A stretch of DNA of 64,000 nt. Origin: an uncultured Lachnospiraceae bacterium. GTDB taxonomy: Bacteria; Bacillota; Clostridia; Eubacteriales; Anaerofustaceae. Location: assembly GCA_944381375.1 (NCBI GenBank), contig CALWKX010000014.1, positions 1 through 64,000 on the forward strand, given 5' to 3'. Made by a program: the position numbers and the translations under genes. The notes below the pieces were generated by a model. It had not been told where the DNA came from and ran no database searches. It saw only the letters and a program-made list of their open reading frames with translations. This document shows, one piece after another, positions 56,904 through 64,000 of the stretch; position 1 is the stretch's first letter, and each line of letters starts with the position of its first letter.

Positions 56904-57761
56904 ATGGGCACGGGGTATGTACTCTACAATCTTAAAGCAGGATACGAGAATACCGTAGAAGATTTAAAATATCTCGATGTAGTTATGGATGCCGATCTGA
57001 AATACATAGATATTGCGAACATCAAGAATTATAAAGTATTTTTATCCGGTCTTGACTCAGAAGATTTTATTATAATTTGCGGCGGAGACGGTACACTAAA
57101 CCATTTCATCAATGACACAGACGGTATCAACTATTCTTGCGAAATACTATATTATCCTCTCGGCACTGGCAATGATTTTGCCGCTGATCTCGGTCATTCC
57201 AAAGGTTGTAATCCTTTTAGTATCACGGAATATATTAAGAATCTGCCATATGCCATTATCAAAGACAAAAAATATCGTTTTATCAACGGCATTGGATACG
57301 GAATTGACGGCTATTGCTGTGAGGTAGGCGATGAACTGAAAAAGACCTCCGATAAAAAGGTCAATTACACAGCTATCGCTATAAAGGGTTTATTATTTCT
57401 CTACAAGCCTACCAACGCTAAAATTACAGTAGACGGAGTAACACATATATACAAAAAGGTGTGGCTTGCGCCTACTATGCATGGCAGATATTATGGCGGC
57501 GGTATGATGCCCACACCGAGCCAAGATCGCCAAAACCCCGAACAGTGTTTATCCACTATGGTATTTCACAGCAGCGGAGAGTTAAAAACTTTGATGATTT
57601 TCCCCTCGATTTTCAAGGGTGAACATATCAAGCATACAGATAAGGTTGAGATTTTAACAGGACACAAAATCACCGTAGAATATGATCGACCGACTGCCTT
57701 ACAGGTCGATGGTGAAACTATTTTGGATGTTACCAAATACACAGCCGTTTCATCGGTATAA
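56904..57761 (+). CDS. Diacylglycerol kinase-type lipid kinase
   Basis: A 285-residue DAGK/YegS-family kinase from the ATG at 56904 (behind AAAGGAG); the TTG at 56880 is upstream of the ribosome site. The nucleotide-binding CGGDGTLNHFIN, PLGTGNDFA and the C-terminal LQVDGE motif are all present. Substrates in the family are diacylglycerol, sphingosine or other lipids. Codon use (more C-ending codons) differs from neighbours and it is followed by decayed DNA of mobile type, so recent transfer is likely. Confidence 0.85.
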   Translation: MGTGYVLYNLKAGYENTVEDLKYLDVVMDADLKYIDIANIKNYKVFLSGLDSEDFIIICGGDGTLNHFINDTDGINYSCEILYYPLGTGNDFAADLGHSKGCNPFSITEYIKNLPYAIIKDKKYRFINGIGYGIDGYCCEVGDELKKTSDKKVNYTAIAIKGLLFLYKPTNAKITVDGVTHIYKKVWLAPTMHGRYYGGGMMPTPSQDRQNPEQCLSTMVFHSSGELKTLMIFPSIFKGEHIKHTDKVEILTGHKITVEYDRPTALQVDGETILDVTKYTAVSSV

Positions 57762-57805
57762 ACGATTGACAAAGAAAAGCGTTGACTATTACGATTGCCG
57801 TATCA

Positions 57806-57842
57806 CGCCATAAGAGTAAATTTAATTTGTTCTTATGGCGTG
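57806..57842 (+). terminator. Terminator-like hairpin after the lipid kinase
   Basis: A 12-bp stem (CACGCCATAAGA and its complement) with an AT-rich loop, 45 bases past the stop codon. No long T-run, so efficiency is uncertain. Confidence 0.6.
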
Positions 57843-57879
57843 GTTCGATTAATAGCAGATTATTTGTGACTTTTTTTAT

Positions 57880-58202
57880 ATGAGATTTTTCGCAGAAAAA
57901 CACCTTGACAAATTCTATCTCAAAAAGCAGTTTTATCAAAATACGCTGCGGATAATGACTTCACAAATCCGGTATTTTCATTTACGACGGCGTTTCAGAT
58001 TGCAGCGATTTTAGAGCGTATGGACTACAGCGGGCATACCGAAAACTTGATTGCGGTAGTAAACTTCACTTTGTACCTGCAAGAGCTTCAATGGCAGACA
58101 AGACCATTACCGCTGTGCAAAGTACAGGTATGAGAAATCCATTTTCCTACCGAACCGCAGACAGAAACAAAAAATACCGAAAAACAGGAAAAGACGGCGT
58201 AG
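57880..58202 (+). pseudogene. Decayed gene remnant of probable mobile-element origin
   Basis: Three frame pieces can be read in a row: RFFAEKHLDKFYLKKQFYQN from 57880, then after a frame change KYAADNDFTNPVFSFTTAF from 57939 onward through ILERMDY to a stop near 58130, and finally EPQTETKNTEKQEKTA with a stop at 58200-58202. The last two share a frame interrupted by TGA. The Gln/Glu/Lys-rich tail is typical of accessory proteins of conjugative elements. The 528-base gap 57762-58289 holds nothing else intact. Confidence 0.5.
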
Positions 58203-58224
58203 TCCTGGGATGAGGCTATGCCGT
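58191..58224 (+). terminator. Terminator of the decayed gene
   Basis: GACGGCGTAG and CTATGCCGTC form a 10-bp stem with one G-T pair, followed by TTTT, overlapping the end of the remnant frame as in an intact gene. Confidence 0.65.
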
Positions 58225-58289
58225 CTTTTCGGATGATAATACTTTTTTGTAACCCAAAAACTTTGTACTTTTCCGCTTTTTTAAGCTTA

Positions 58290-59465
58290 TTAAATTGTTG
58301 GGCCTATAGTGTATATATCCATAGTGTTTGTGTATTTGATACTTTCGCTTTTTGTTGCTTTTCCGGATAATACATCAAGAAGCATATTAAATGCAGTTTC
58401 GCCTATTTCTTCTACTGATTTCGATGCACTCAGTACCTCTCCGGCATTAAGATCCATATCGTTTATCATTCGATTATAAGTCTCAGGATTACCGCAAACT
58501 TTCAGTACCGGCATTATAGGAAATCCCTGAGGAGCGCCTCTCCCTGTGGAAAAGATAACAGCTTGCGCGCCGGCTAAAGCCATGCCTGTAAGCAGTACCG
58601 GTTCGCGTCCCGGCGTGTTCTTTATCCAAAGTCCTTTGCAGCGGTGTGTTGCGATTTCATCGTATTCGAGCACGCCGTCAATTGGCCTTGTACCGGATTT
58701 CATGATTGCGCCCAGGCTTTTTTCTTCTATTGTGGAAAGTCCGCCTTCGATATTTCCAGGAGTAGGCTGTCCTTTACGCATATCCACTCCCAATGATTTG
58801 GCTCTTGTTTCCATTTGATCTACAATGGTTAGAATTTTTTCACCTATCTGGGGAGTTCTTGCACGCTTTGCCAAAATATGTTCAGCCCCGATAAATTCTG
58901 TTGTTTCTCCGAATATTACAGTGGCATTTAGATCTACAAGCTTATCAGACACATAGCCTATTACCATATTGGAGGCAAAACCTGAAGTTGCATCGGAGGC
59001 ACCGCATTTAATACCCATTATGAATTCACTGATGTCGGCAGTCTCTCTTTGAATACCTGTTGATTTCAAAACAAGTTTTTGAGCCAGTCCGACTCCTGCC
59101 GCTATGGCGTTTGTCATTCCGCCAAGCTTTTGAATATTAATTACTTCAACGGGTTTGCCTGTTTTGGCAATTTCTTCTGCGACCTTATTTACGTTCGTCC
59201 CTTCACATCCAAGGCTTACTATAAGAGCTGCCGCTACATTTGGATTTGAGCCCAGTCCGATAAGTGAATTTGTTACTCTGTCAAGATCAGGGCTTAACTG
59301 TGAACAGCCCTGCTGGTGCATGATTGCCGCGGCGCCGAGTGTCTGATTTGCTATAGCCGCTGTTACTTCATTTGCGCAGACAACGCTTGACATAATAGCT
59401 ACATAATTTCGTGATCCGAAAGTTCCGTCAGGTCTTCTGTATCCCTGAAAAGTATATTTTGACAT
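58290..59465 (-). CDS. UxaA-family hydro-lyase, large subunit
   Basis: A 391-residue protein of the altronate/galactarate dehydratase C-terminal family (FQGYRRPDGTFGSRNYVAI; MHQQGCSQL; SLGCEGTN; GIKCGASDATSG). The Cys residues in those motifs are candidates for Fe-S or metal binding. Together with the separate SAF-domain subunit it resembles both split altronate dehydratases and sulfolactate sulfo-lyase SuyB. No uronate or sulfolactate genes are near, so the substrate cannot be assigned. Its start overlaps the small-subunit stop by one base. Confidence 0.85.
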   Translation of the reverse strand: MSKYTFQGYRRPDGTFGSRNYVAIMSSVVCANEVTAAIANQTLGAAAIMHQQGCSQLSPDLDRVTNSLIGLGSNPNVAAALIVSLGCEGTNVNKVAEEIAKTGKPVEVINIQKLGGMTNAIAAGVGLAQKLVLKSTGIQRETADISEFIMGIKCGASDATSGFASNMVIGYVSDKLVDLNATVIFGETTEFIGAEHILAKRARTPQIGEKILTIVDQMETRAKSLGVDMRKGQPTPGNIEGGLSTIEEKSLGAIMKSGTRPIDGVLEYDEIATHRCKGLWIKNTPGREPVLLTGMALAGAQAVIFSTGRGAPQGFPIMPVLKVCGNPETYNRMINDMDLNAGEVLSASKSVEEIGETAFNMLLDVLSGKATKSESIKYTNTMDIYTIGPTI

Positions 59466-59764
59466 TATTGTAAATCTCCTCTCGCTCTCATACTGTCAAG
59501 ATTATGTACATGTACGTGCTCTCCTATTTTGATAGGTTTGCTTGTTTTGCCTATGCTTTCGCCGAATTTGATTATTTCAACTCCCTCTGCAATATCTTCA
59601 AGCGCTACTTTGTGACCGTAGGGTATATCCTGTTTTAGGGTTATTTCACCTATCTTACCGTTTGAGGCTGTAATTGTTATACTGGCACCTGCGTTTGCGC
59701 CTTTTGTAAATACGGTGGCGACATTGTCCTTGTCGCTGATCTTGATTGCAATTAATTGGTTCAT
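59465..59764 (-). CDS. UxaA-family hydro-lyase, small (SAF-domain) subunit
   Basis: A 99-residue SAF-domain protein (NVATVFTKGANAG; ITLKQDIPYGHKVALEDIAEG; PIKIGEHVHVHNLDSMRARGD). In fused enzymes this forms the N-terminus of altronate dehydratase UxaA; in SuyA and split forms it is separate. GGAGGAAG precedes the start. It is co-transcribed with the large subunit downstream and the flavoprotein upstream. Confidence 0.85.
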   Translation of the reverse strand: MNQLIAIKISDKDNVATVFTKGANAGASITITASNGKIGEITLKQDIPYGHKVALEDIAEGVEIIKFGESIGKTSKPIKIGEHVHVHNLDSMRARGDLQ

Positions 59765-59788
59765 TAACTGCTTCCTCCTTTTTTTGTT

Positions 59789-60415
59789 TTAACGGATAAA
59801 ATTAGTTCGTATCCCTGATTCTTTTTCAGGATACGGAATAGATGCTTTCTTGCCGGCTTCAATGCATTTTAAAAGCCAAGCCATATTTCTTGCAAGCGTT
59901 CTCATAGTTTGCAGCCCTTCAAAGTCTTTTTCTGCGTCCTGTGCGCAGTCTCCGTATACCATGTTCCAATACTGCGAAGAAACTATGGGCATATTTGTTT
60001 TTGTAAAATATTTGTTTAGTTGATCGAATGCAGAGCTTGCGCCTCCTCTGCGGCAACAGACAACAGATGCACCCGGCTTGTTTTCAAGCGATTTTGAAGC
60101 ATAAAAAAGTCTGTCAAGGCATGTTGTAAGCGCTCCGCATCCTGAGGAATAGTGGACCGGAGAGCCTATTACAAGCCCGTCGATCTCTTTAACTTTTTCA
60201 ATCAAAATATTGACAACGTCACCGTCCCTTACGCATTTTTCATCATTATTTTTTTTGCATTGCCTGCATCCTAGACATGGGAAAACAGGATCTGTTCCTA
60301 ATTGAAAAATTTCGGTTTCAATCCCTTGCGCATTTAATTCTTTTGCCGCTTCGCTGAGCGCGGTAAAAGTGGTGCCGTTGGCGTGCGGGCTTCCGTTTAT
60401 GAGCAATACTTTCAT
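59789..60415 (-). CDS. Flavodoxin-like NAD(P)H-dependent FMN reductase family protein
   Basis: A 208-residue flavoprotein. LLINGSPHANGTTFTAL is the FMN phosphate loop; CLGCRQCKKNNDEKC (about 49-63) is the Cys cluster seen in iron-sulphur flavoprotein-like NADPH-dependent reductases; GSPVHYSSGCG follows. It is first in a three-gene unit with the hydro-lyase subunits. The ribosome site is GGAGGG and TATAAT lies at 60445-60450 on the minus strand. The substrate is unknown. Confidence 0.8.
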   Translation of the reverse strand: MKVLLINGSPHANGTTFTALSEAAKELNAQGIETEIFQLGTDPVFPCLGCRQCKKNNDEKCVRDGDVVNILIEKVKEIDGLVIGSPVHYSSGCGALTTCLDRLFYASKSLENKPGASVVCCRRGGASSAFDQLNKYFTKTNMPIVSSQYWNMVYGDCAQDAEKDFEGLQTMRTLARNMAWLLKCIEAGKKASIPYPEKESGIRTNFIR

Positions 60416-60444
60416 GGTGAACCCTCCGAATTGAATTTTAATTT

Positions 60445-60450
60445 ATTATA
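60445..60450 (-). promoter_or_regulatory. -10 box of the flavoprotein/hydro-lyase unit
   Basis: TATAAT on the minus strand, 30 bases before the start codon; no good -35 hexamer, so an extended or activator-dependent promoter is possible. Confidence 0.45.
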
Positions 60451-60523
60451 TCATTATTTTGTAAAATTTAAATAATTAACTTAACTGAGTCATCTTGATA
60501 ATATAATTTCAATGCGTATAAAT

Positions 60524-60556
60524 AAAAACGGCATGATTAAAATCAGGCCGTTTTGG
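60524..60556 (-). terminator. Intrinsic terminator of rpsF-ssb-rpsR
   Basis: AAAACGGC (60525-60532) and GCCGTTTT (60547-60554) pair, with an A/T run giving a T-tail on the minus strand. Confidence 0.85.
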
Positions 60557-60571
60557 TAATTTGGATAGCTG

Positions 60572-60826
60572 TTATTCCGTTGTATAAGGAAGCAGCGCAA
60601 TATTTCTTGCAATTTTGACCGCGGTTGTAACTTCTCTTTGATGCTTTGCACATGTTCCTGTTGCTCTTCTGGGAAGTATTTTGTATCTTTCAGAAACATA
60701 TTTTCTGAGTAAAGCTACATCCTTGTAGTCGATATGCTCAATTTTGTTTTCGCAAAAATAACAAACTTTTTTTCTGCGTTTATATGGTTCTTTAGGATAT
60801 TCTTTGTCCTTTTGATTCGTCTGCAT
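60572..60826 (-). CDS. rpsR: Ribosomal protein S18
   Basis: An 84-residue 30S protein ([40 protein letters not shown]). Zn-type Cys residues (CYFC and one C later) are present. It is last in the rpsF-ssb-rpsR order, 21 bases after ssb, and ends 16 bases before its terminator. Confidence 0.97.
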   Translation of the reverse strand: MQTNQKDKEYPKEPYKRRKKVCYFCENKIEHIDYKDVALLRKYVSERYKILPRRATGTCAKHQREVTTAVKIARNIALLPYTTE

Positions 60827-60847
60827 AGAGTTTCTCCTTTCCGTTAA

Positions 60848-61279
60848 TTAAAAAGGCACGTCATCGTCGCTAATTTCAGTGAAACCGTCTACAGGCACCC
60901 CGAAAGACTCCGAAGGAGCGAAAGCAGTGTTGTTTTGCTCTCCGGAATATTTTGAAGAGGAGCCGGAACTGAGAAACTGAACTTCATCTGCTACTATTTC
61001 AGTCACATATCTTGTAGAACCGTCTTGAGCTTCATAGCTTCGTGTTTGAATCCTGCCTATAACAGCCGCCATGGAGCCTTTGGAAAGATATTTTTCGCAT
61101 AATTCAGCAGTTTTTCTCCAAGTAACGATAGGTATAAAATCAGTGTCTTTTTCTCCGTCACGGTTTTTAAATGTTCTGTCTACCGCAAGTGTAAAACTTG
61201 CAACGGCAACGCCGGACTGTAAAAACCTCAGTGCGGGATCTTTTGTCAGACGGCCGATTAAAATTGCCTTGTTTAACAT
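60848..61279 (-). CDS. ssb: Single-stranded DNA-binding protein
   Basis: A 143-residue SSB: an OB fold with [19 protein letters not shown] and [20 protein letters not shown], a short flexible Ser/Asn-rich linker, and the acidic tail DDDVPF that recruits repair and replication proteins. It lies between rpsF and rpsR as in most Bacillota. Confidence 0.98.
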   Translation of the reverse strand: MLNKAILIGRLTKDPALRFLQSGVAVASFTLAVDRTFKNRDGEKDTDFIPIVTWRKTAELCEKYLSKGSMAAVIGRIQTRSYEAQDGSTRYVTEIVADEVQFLSSGSSSKYSGEQNNTAFAPSESFGVPVDGFTEISDDDVPF

Positions 61280-61295
61280 GTTTCACCAATTAAGC

Positions 61296-61580
61296 TTAAT
61301 TTTCTTGTTTTACTATTATGCCTCTGAGAATATTTTCAGTTATTCTGTATACATGGTTTAATTCATCAAGCGTTTTTGCTTGCGCTTGAAATTTAATGAG
61401 TACATAATAACCTTCGCGCAGTTTTTGGATCTCGTAGGCAAGTCTTTTTTTGCCCCACTCCGCTATTTCAGTAACCGTTCCGCCGGTTTCGATGACATTT
61501 TTAACGCGGTCTATTACTAAAGATATGTCTTCCTGAGCAATATTGGGGTTAATAATGAAAAGCGTTTCGTAATTCGTCAT
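61296..61580 (-). CDS. rpsF: Ribosomal protein S6
   Basis: A 94-residue 30S protein from the ATG at 61580, behind AAGGAGG (MTNYETLFIINPNIAQEDI; GKKRLAYEIQKLREGYYVLI). The frame extends upstream to 61676 but without a ribosome site. An S6-S18 binding leader RNA may exist upstream; I could not confirm its conserved core. Confidence 0.97.
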   Translation of the reverse strand: MTNYETLFIINPNIAQEDISLVIDRVKNVIETGGTVTEIAEWGKKRLAYEIQKLREGYYVLIKFQAQAKTLDELNHVYRITENILRGIIVKQEN

Positions 61581-61679
61581 GATTTTCACCTCCTTATGGA
61601 CTAATAATAGGGGGAATTGTTTATTCCCCAAGGATTCAAAGCAATTAAGTATATCACATGAATACAGCATATACAATAA

Positions 61680-61883
61680 TTAAATTTCATTATTTTTTTT
61701 AACAATGCGTTTTAAATCTTTTTCGAATTTGGAACGCTGCAGCATAACAATGCGGTTGCAGCCTTTGCATTTTATTTTTATGTCCGCTCCTAGTCTTATG
61801 ATTTCCCATTCGTAAGAACCGCAGGGGTGTATTTTTTTCATTATAGCAGTATCACCTAAATCATAACTTCCTTTGATTATCAT
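61680..61883 (-). CDS. DUF951 (YyzM-like) protein
   Basis: A 67-residue protein with LGDTAIMKKIHPCGSYEWEI and GADIKIKCKGCNRIVMLQR. The Cys pattern (C, CxxC) suggests a zinc or RNA site. DUF951 sits regularly next to rpsF and may act in translation, but its role is not established. Confidence 0.9.
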   Translation of the reverse strand: MIIKGSYDLGDTAIMKKIHPCGSYEWEIIRLGADIKIKCKGCNRIVMLQRSKFEKDLKRIVKKNNEI

Positions 61884-61893
61884 ATTGAATCTC

Positions 61894-62550
61894 CTAAAAT
61901 AAAAAACTGATATAAAAATATTTTATGAGAAAAGAATTATTAATCGCTGTTGACAACCCTTCAGCCTGGAAAAAAAGATTGATATAATAAAGGGCCGTAG
62001 AAAAGATTACTGCCAGAATTATCCCTTCTACTGTTCCTATGATAAACCCTCCGATTTTATTGAAGGAGCGTATTACCGGTAGCTGCGCAAATTTATCAAT
62101 AATATATATAAGTATTTTGCCTATTATAAGCGCCGCAATAAATATAATTAAAAAACTTACTATGTTTGCGATAATATCTGCTGCATTTGAAGAAAAAACA
62201 GAACTTGTAGAGCCAAGCGTGTTGTTTGCAGTATCCATAAAGTTTTGCATGAAATTCTGCAAGGACGCAGGTATATTATGCATTTGAGCGGAATTTGCCC
62301 ATGTATCAGCAGAAGCGGAGCCGATAAATAAAGAAGAGATTTTATTTTCTATATTTGTAATTATATTTTGATATAAGGATGTGCTTTTTAGAATACCTGA
62401 TGCCCATGGGGTTAGTGCTTTGGCAACTATTATCGCTGCTATCAGCAGAAAAAATGAAAGAAAACCGCGCACGAATCCCTCGATTATACCTTTTATAGCT
62501 AATACGATAAGAATAATTATTATAACTATATCAATCCATGAAAAATCCAT
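61894..62550 (-). CDS. CvpA family membrane protein
   Basis: A 218-residue membrane protein from the ATG at 62550 (MDFSWIDIVIIIILIVLAIKG), behind AGGTAAGC. Four hydrophobic segments are visible: near 5-25, 30-50, about 130-155 and 175-200. CvpA is tied to colicin V production and envelope homeostasis in proteobacteria; in Bacillota its role is unclear. The extension to 62727 lacks a ribosome site and would cross the mgtE leader. It is first in the unit with DUF951, rpsF, ssb and rpsR. Confidence 0.85.
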   Translation of the reverse strand: MDFSWIDIVIIIILIVLAIKGIIEGFVRGFLSFFLLIAAIIVAKALTPWASGILKSTSLYQNIITNIENKISSLFIGSASADTWANSAQMHNIPASLQNFMQNFMDTANNTLGSTSSVFSSNAADIIANIVSFLIIFIAALIIGKILIYIIDKFAQLPVIRSFNKIGGFIIGTVEGIILAVIFSTALYYINLFFQAEGLSTAINNSFLIKYFYISFLF

Positions 62551-62641
62551 TTGCTTACCTGTCTTTGTTATATAACTATAAGTAATTATATATGATAATT
62601 TCGGCTTTTCAAGTTTATTGCGTAAGGCATAAAGAAAAAAC

Positions 62642-62670
62642 TTGAAAAAGAATATTTTTTTAATTATACT
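62642..62670 (+). promoter_or_regulatory. Promoter of the mgtE leader
   Basis: TTGAAA (62642-62647) and TATACT (62665-62670) are 17 bases apart. The transcript would begin near 62677, giving a leader of about 210 bases before mgtE. The rest of the 338-base gap (62551-62641) is AT-rich and holds only the probable cvpA promoter. Confidence 0.65.
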
Positions 62671-62702
62671 TAATTGGATAAAATAAGAAGGAGGAATAAC
62701 AA

Positions 62703-62810
62703 TTGGATATTTGTGGACGACCTGCAAACAACGATGATGATCATCATAGGCGAAATATATGTTTACTGATAAGATCCGATTGTTTTTCTTCGGTTCTTGT
62801 AAAGATTTAA
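62703..62810 (+). CDS. Small leader ORF upstream of mgtE
   Basis: A 35-codon frame starting with TTG, 8 bases after a full AAGGAGG (62688-62694), the best ribosome site in the region. The peptide (MDICGRPANNDDDHHRR...) has an Asn/Asp/His run at residues 9-15 that could slow or destabilise the ribosome. The run is encoded by a palindromic stretch (ATGATGATCATCAT, 62734-62747). mgtE begins 49-79 bases later without its own clear ribosome site. A regulatory leader peptide is the likeliest reading; expression is not proven. Confidence 0.45.
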   Translation: MDICGRPANNDDDHHRRNICLLIRSDCFSSVLVKI

Positions 62811-62888
62811 TTTCTCCGTTTTCATATTTTCGTCTCGTTTTATGCGCACGTTGAATAAATGCCGCGTCTTTTCCAAAAAATAACTATT

Positions 62889-64000
62889 ATGGAAAGAGTA
62901 AATTTTGATGAATTAATGCTCCTGATTGAGCAAAAAAAATTTCGGGAACTGAAAGACATACTCGAAAATTTAAACGAAGCTGATGTTGCCGAATTTATAC
63001 AGGAGCTGCCGCAAAACGATGCTATTATCGTTTTTCGTTTGCTGCGCAAAGAAATTGCAGCCGAAGTTTTTTCCTTTCTTGATATTGACATTCAGCAGCT
63101 TATAGTGAACGCTGTTACAGACAACGAACTGCAGGAGATCATTGATGAATTGTTCGTTGACGACGCCGTCGATATCATCGAAGAATTGCCCGCTAATGTT
63201 GTAAAAAGAATACTAAAAGGAATTGATCCTAAAAAGCGTAATATAATAAATCAATTTTTAAAATATCACGAAAATTCTGCCGGCGGGATAATGACAGCAG
63301 AGTTTATTAATCTGCGCAAAAACATGAATGTTGCGCAAGCCTTTGAGTATATTCGCAAAAACGCTATAGACAAAGAAACCATCTATACATGTTATGTTAC
63401 TGACAGCAGCAAAATATTGGAGGGCGTGGTAACGGTAAAGGATTTGTTTTTGGCAAATGATGGTGATCTTGTCAAAGATATTATGGATACTGATGTTATA
63501 TCCGCTTATACTTCTGATGATGAAGAAGAAGTAGCTGCTTTATTCAGCAAATATGATTTGTTGAGTGTTCCGGTGGTTGATAAGGAAAACAGACTTGTAG
63601 GCATAGTCACAGTCGATGATGCTGTTGATGTACTTACGACAGAGGCTACGGAAGACTTTGAAATAATGGGAGCCATGCGCCCTTCCGAAAAGCCTTATCT
63701 AAGAACGAATATTTTTACCCTTGCTCGGAATAGAATACCATGGCTTTTGATTCTTATGATATCTGCCATGTTTACGGGTGCTATTTTAACTCACTTTGAA
63801 GAAGCTTTTGCAGCGCTGCCTATATTAGTAACATTTATACCTATGCTTACTGACACGGGGGGCAATTCCGGTTCTCAAGCGTCTACTTTGGTAATTCGAG
63901 GTATGGCTTTAAATGAAATAGCAACAAAAGACTTTTTCAAAGTTTTGGTAAAGGAATTGGGAGTTAGTGTTATCGTTGGATTTGTACTTGCTTTCGTAAA
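62889..64000 (+). CDS. mgtE: Magnesium transporter MgtE, truncated by the window edge
   Basis: The first 371 codons of a Mg2+ channel. The N-terminal superhelical domain (VNFDELMLLIEQKKFRELKDIL; about 1-125), the CBS pair (about 130-255; NSAGGIMTAEF, LLSVPVVDKENRLVGIVTVDD) and the first membrane helices from about 283 (with PMLTDTGGNSGSQAST) are present. The N and CBS domains close the pore at high Mg2+. An ATG at 62859 in the same frame would add ten residues; neither start has a good ribosome site. The gene continues beyond 64000. Confidence 0.94.
   Translation, partial: MERVNFDELMLLIEQKKFRELKDILENLNEADVAEFIQELPQNDAIIVFRLLRKEIAAEVFSFLDIDIQQLIVNAVTDNELQEIIDELFVDDAVDIIEELPANVVKRILKGIDPKKRNIINQFLKYHENSAGGIMTAEFINLRKNMNVAQAFEYIRKNAIDKETIYTCYVTDSSKILEGVVTVKDLFLANDGDLVKDIMDTDVISAYTSDDEEEVAALFSKYDLLSVPVVDKENRLVGIVTVDDAVDVLTTEATEDFEIMGAMRPSEKPYLRTNIFTLARNRIPWLLILMISAMFTGAILTHFEEAFAALPILVTFIPMLTDTGGNSGSQASTLVIRGMALNEIATKDFFKVLVKELGVSVIVGFVLAFV

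Noticed and set aside
62551-62888. M-box magnesium riboswitch upstream of mgtE
   Set aside because: The conserved core blocks could not be found by eye; only a covariance search could settle it.

Overview
The window is one stretch of a low-G+C chromosome from a Gram-positive bacterium of the Bacillota, most likely class Clostridia. The reasons are consistent across the window: AT-rich codon use, strong AGGAGG ribosome sites with several GTG/TTG starts, TTGACA/TATAAT promoters with 16-18 bp spacing, and a Firmicutes-type L10 leader. Firmicutes gene orders are also present: rpmG-secE-nusG-rplKA-rplJL, rpoZ-priA-def-fmt-(zinc peptidase)-rsmB-rlmN-PP2C-PASTA kinase-rsgA, alaS-ireB-ruvX-DUF1292-rnj and cvpA-DUF951-rpsF-ssb-rpsR. 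A BofC-domain protein and a YabN-type methylase/MazG fusion next to HU fit a spore-forming lineage, but no sporulation locus is in the window. I cannot name the species.

Layout. 1-280: an abrupt junction of two truncated genes (argB on the minus strand, a 4Fe-4S ferredoxin on the plus strand). 281-4120: the tail of a split, archaeal-type glutamate synthase operon (FAD/NAD oxidoreductase, GXGXG subunit), then glutamine synthetase and an ANTAR RNA-binding regulator. 4149-12795: pyrG, a ZIP transporter, a glycosyltransferase, three small accessory genes, a stand-alone E2-like acyltransferase, and a Ku-ligase pair for end joining. 12799-12921: a compact three-armed palindromic element. 13001-16192: the ribosomal protein/transcription cluster on the minus strand. 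16359-24702: CAAX protease, (p)ppGpp synthetase/hydrolase, cysteine hydrolase, then uppS-cdsA-rseP-ispG-PHP. 24751-29325: guaB, HU, YabN/MazG and a ferredoxin-fused aldo/keto reductase, all on the minus strand. 29465-44348: the long housekeeping operon from rpoZ to rsgA, then a WYL regulator, lon and engB. 44407-54166: serS, trpS and alaS, each followed or separated by small membrane-anchored proteins, then ireB-ruvX-DUF1292-rnj-ylbF. 54275-54466: two tRNA-Ser genes. 54544-56555: a MurT/GatD-type pair. 56904-58290: a lipid kinase and decayed mobile-type DNA. 58290-60415: a split UxaA-type dehydratase and a flavoprotein. 60572-62550: the rpsR-ssb-rpsF cluster. 62642-64000: mgtE, truncated by the window edge, behind a leader with a small ORF.

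The genes are mostly housekeeping: nitrogen assimilation, translation, isoprenoid/cell-wall lipid synthesis, stringent response, Ser/Thr phosphorylation control of the envelope, and RNA decay. The items I consider most worth a second look are (i) a GatD-like amidotransferase paired with MurT in which both the Cys nucleophile and the catalytic His are replaced; (ii) the mgtE leader, with a well-translated-looking small ORF carrying an Asp/His run; (iii) the three-armed cruciform at 12799-12921; (iv) perfect palindromes set exactly on the rpoZ and lon promoters; and (v) a terminator hairpin that contains the ribosome site of the BofC-domain gene. No CRISPR array, insertion sequence or intact prophage was seen. 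I did not identify one clear-cut new multi-gene system.
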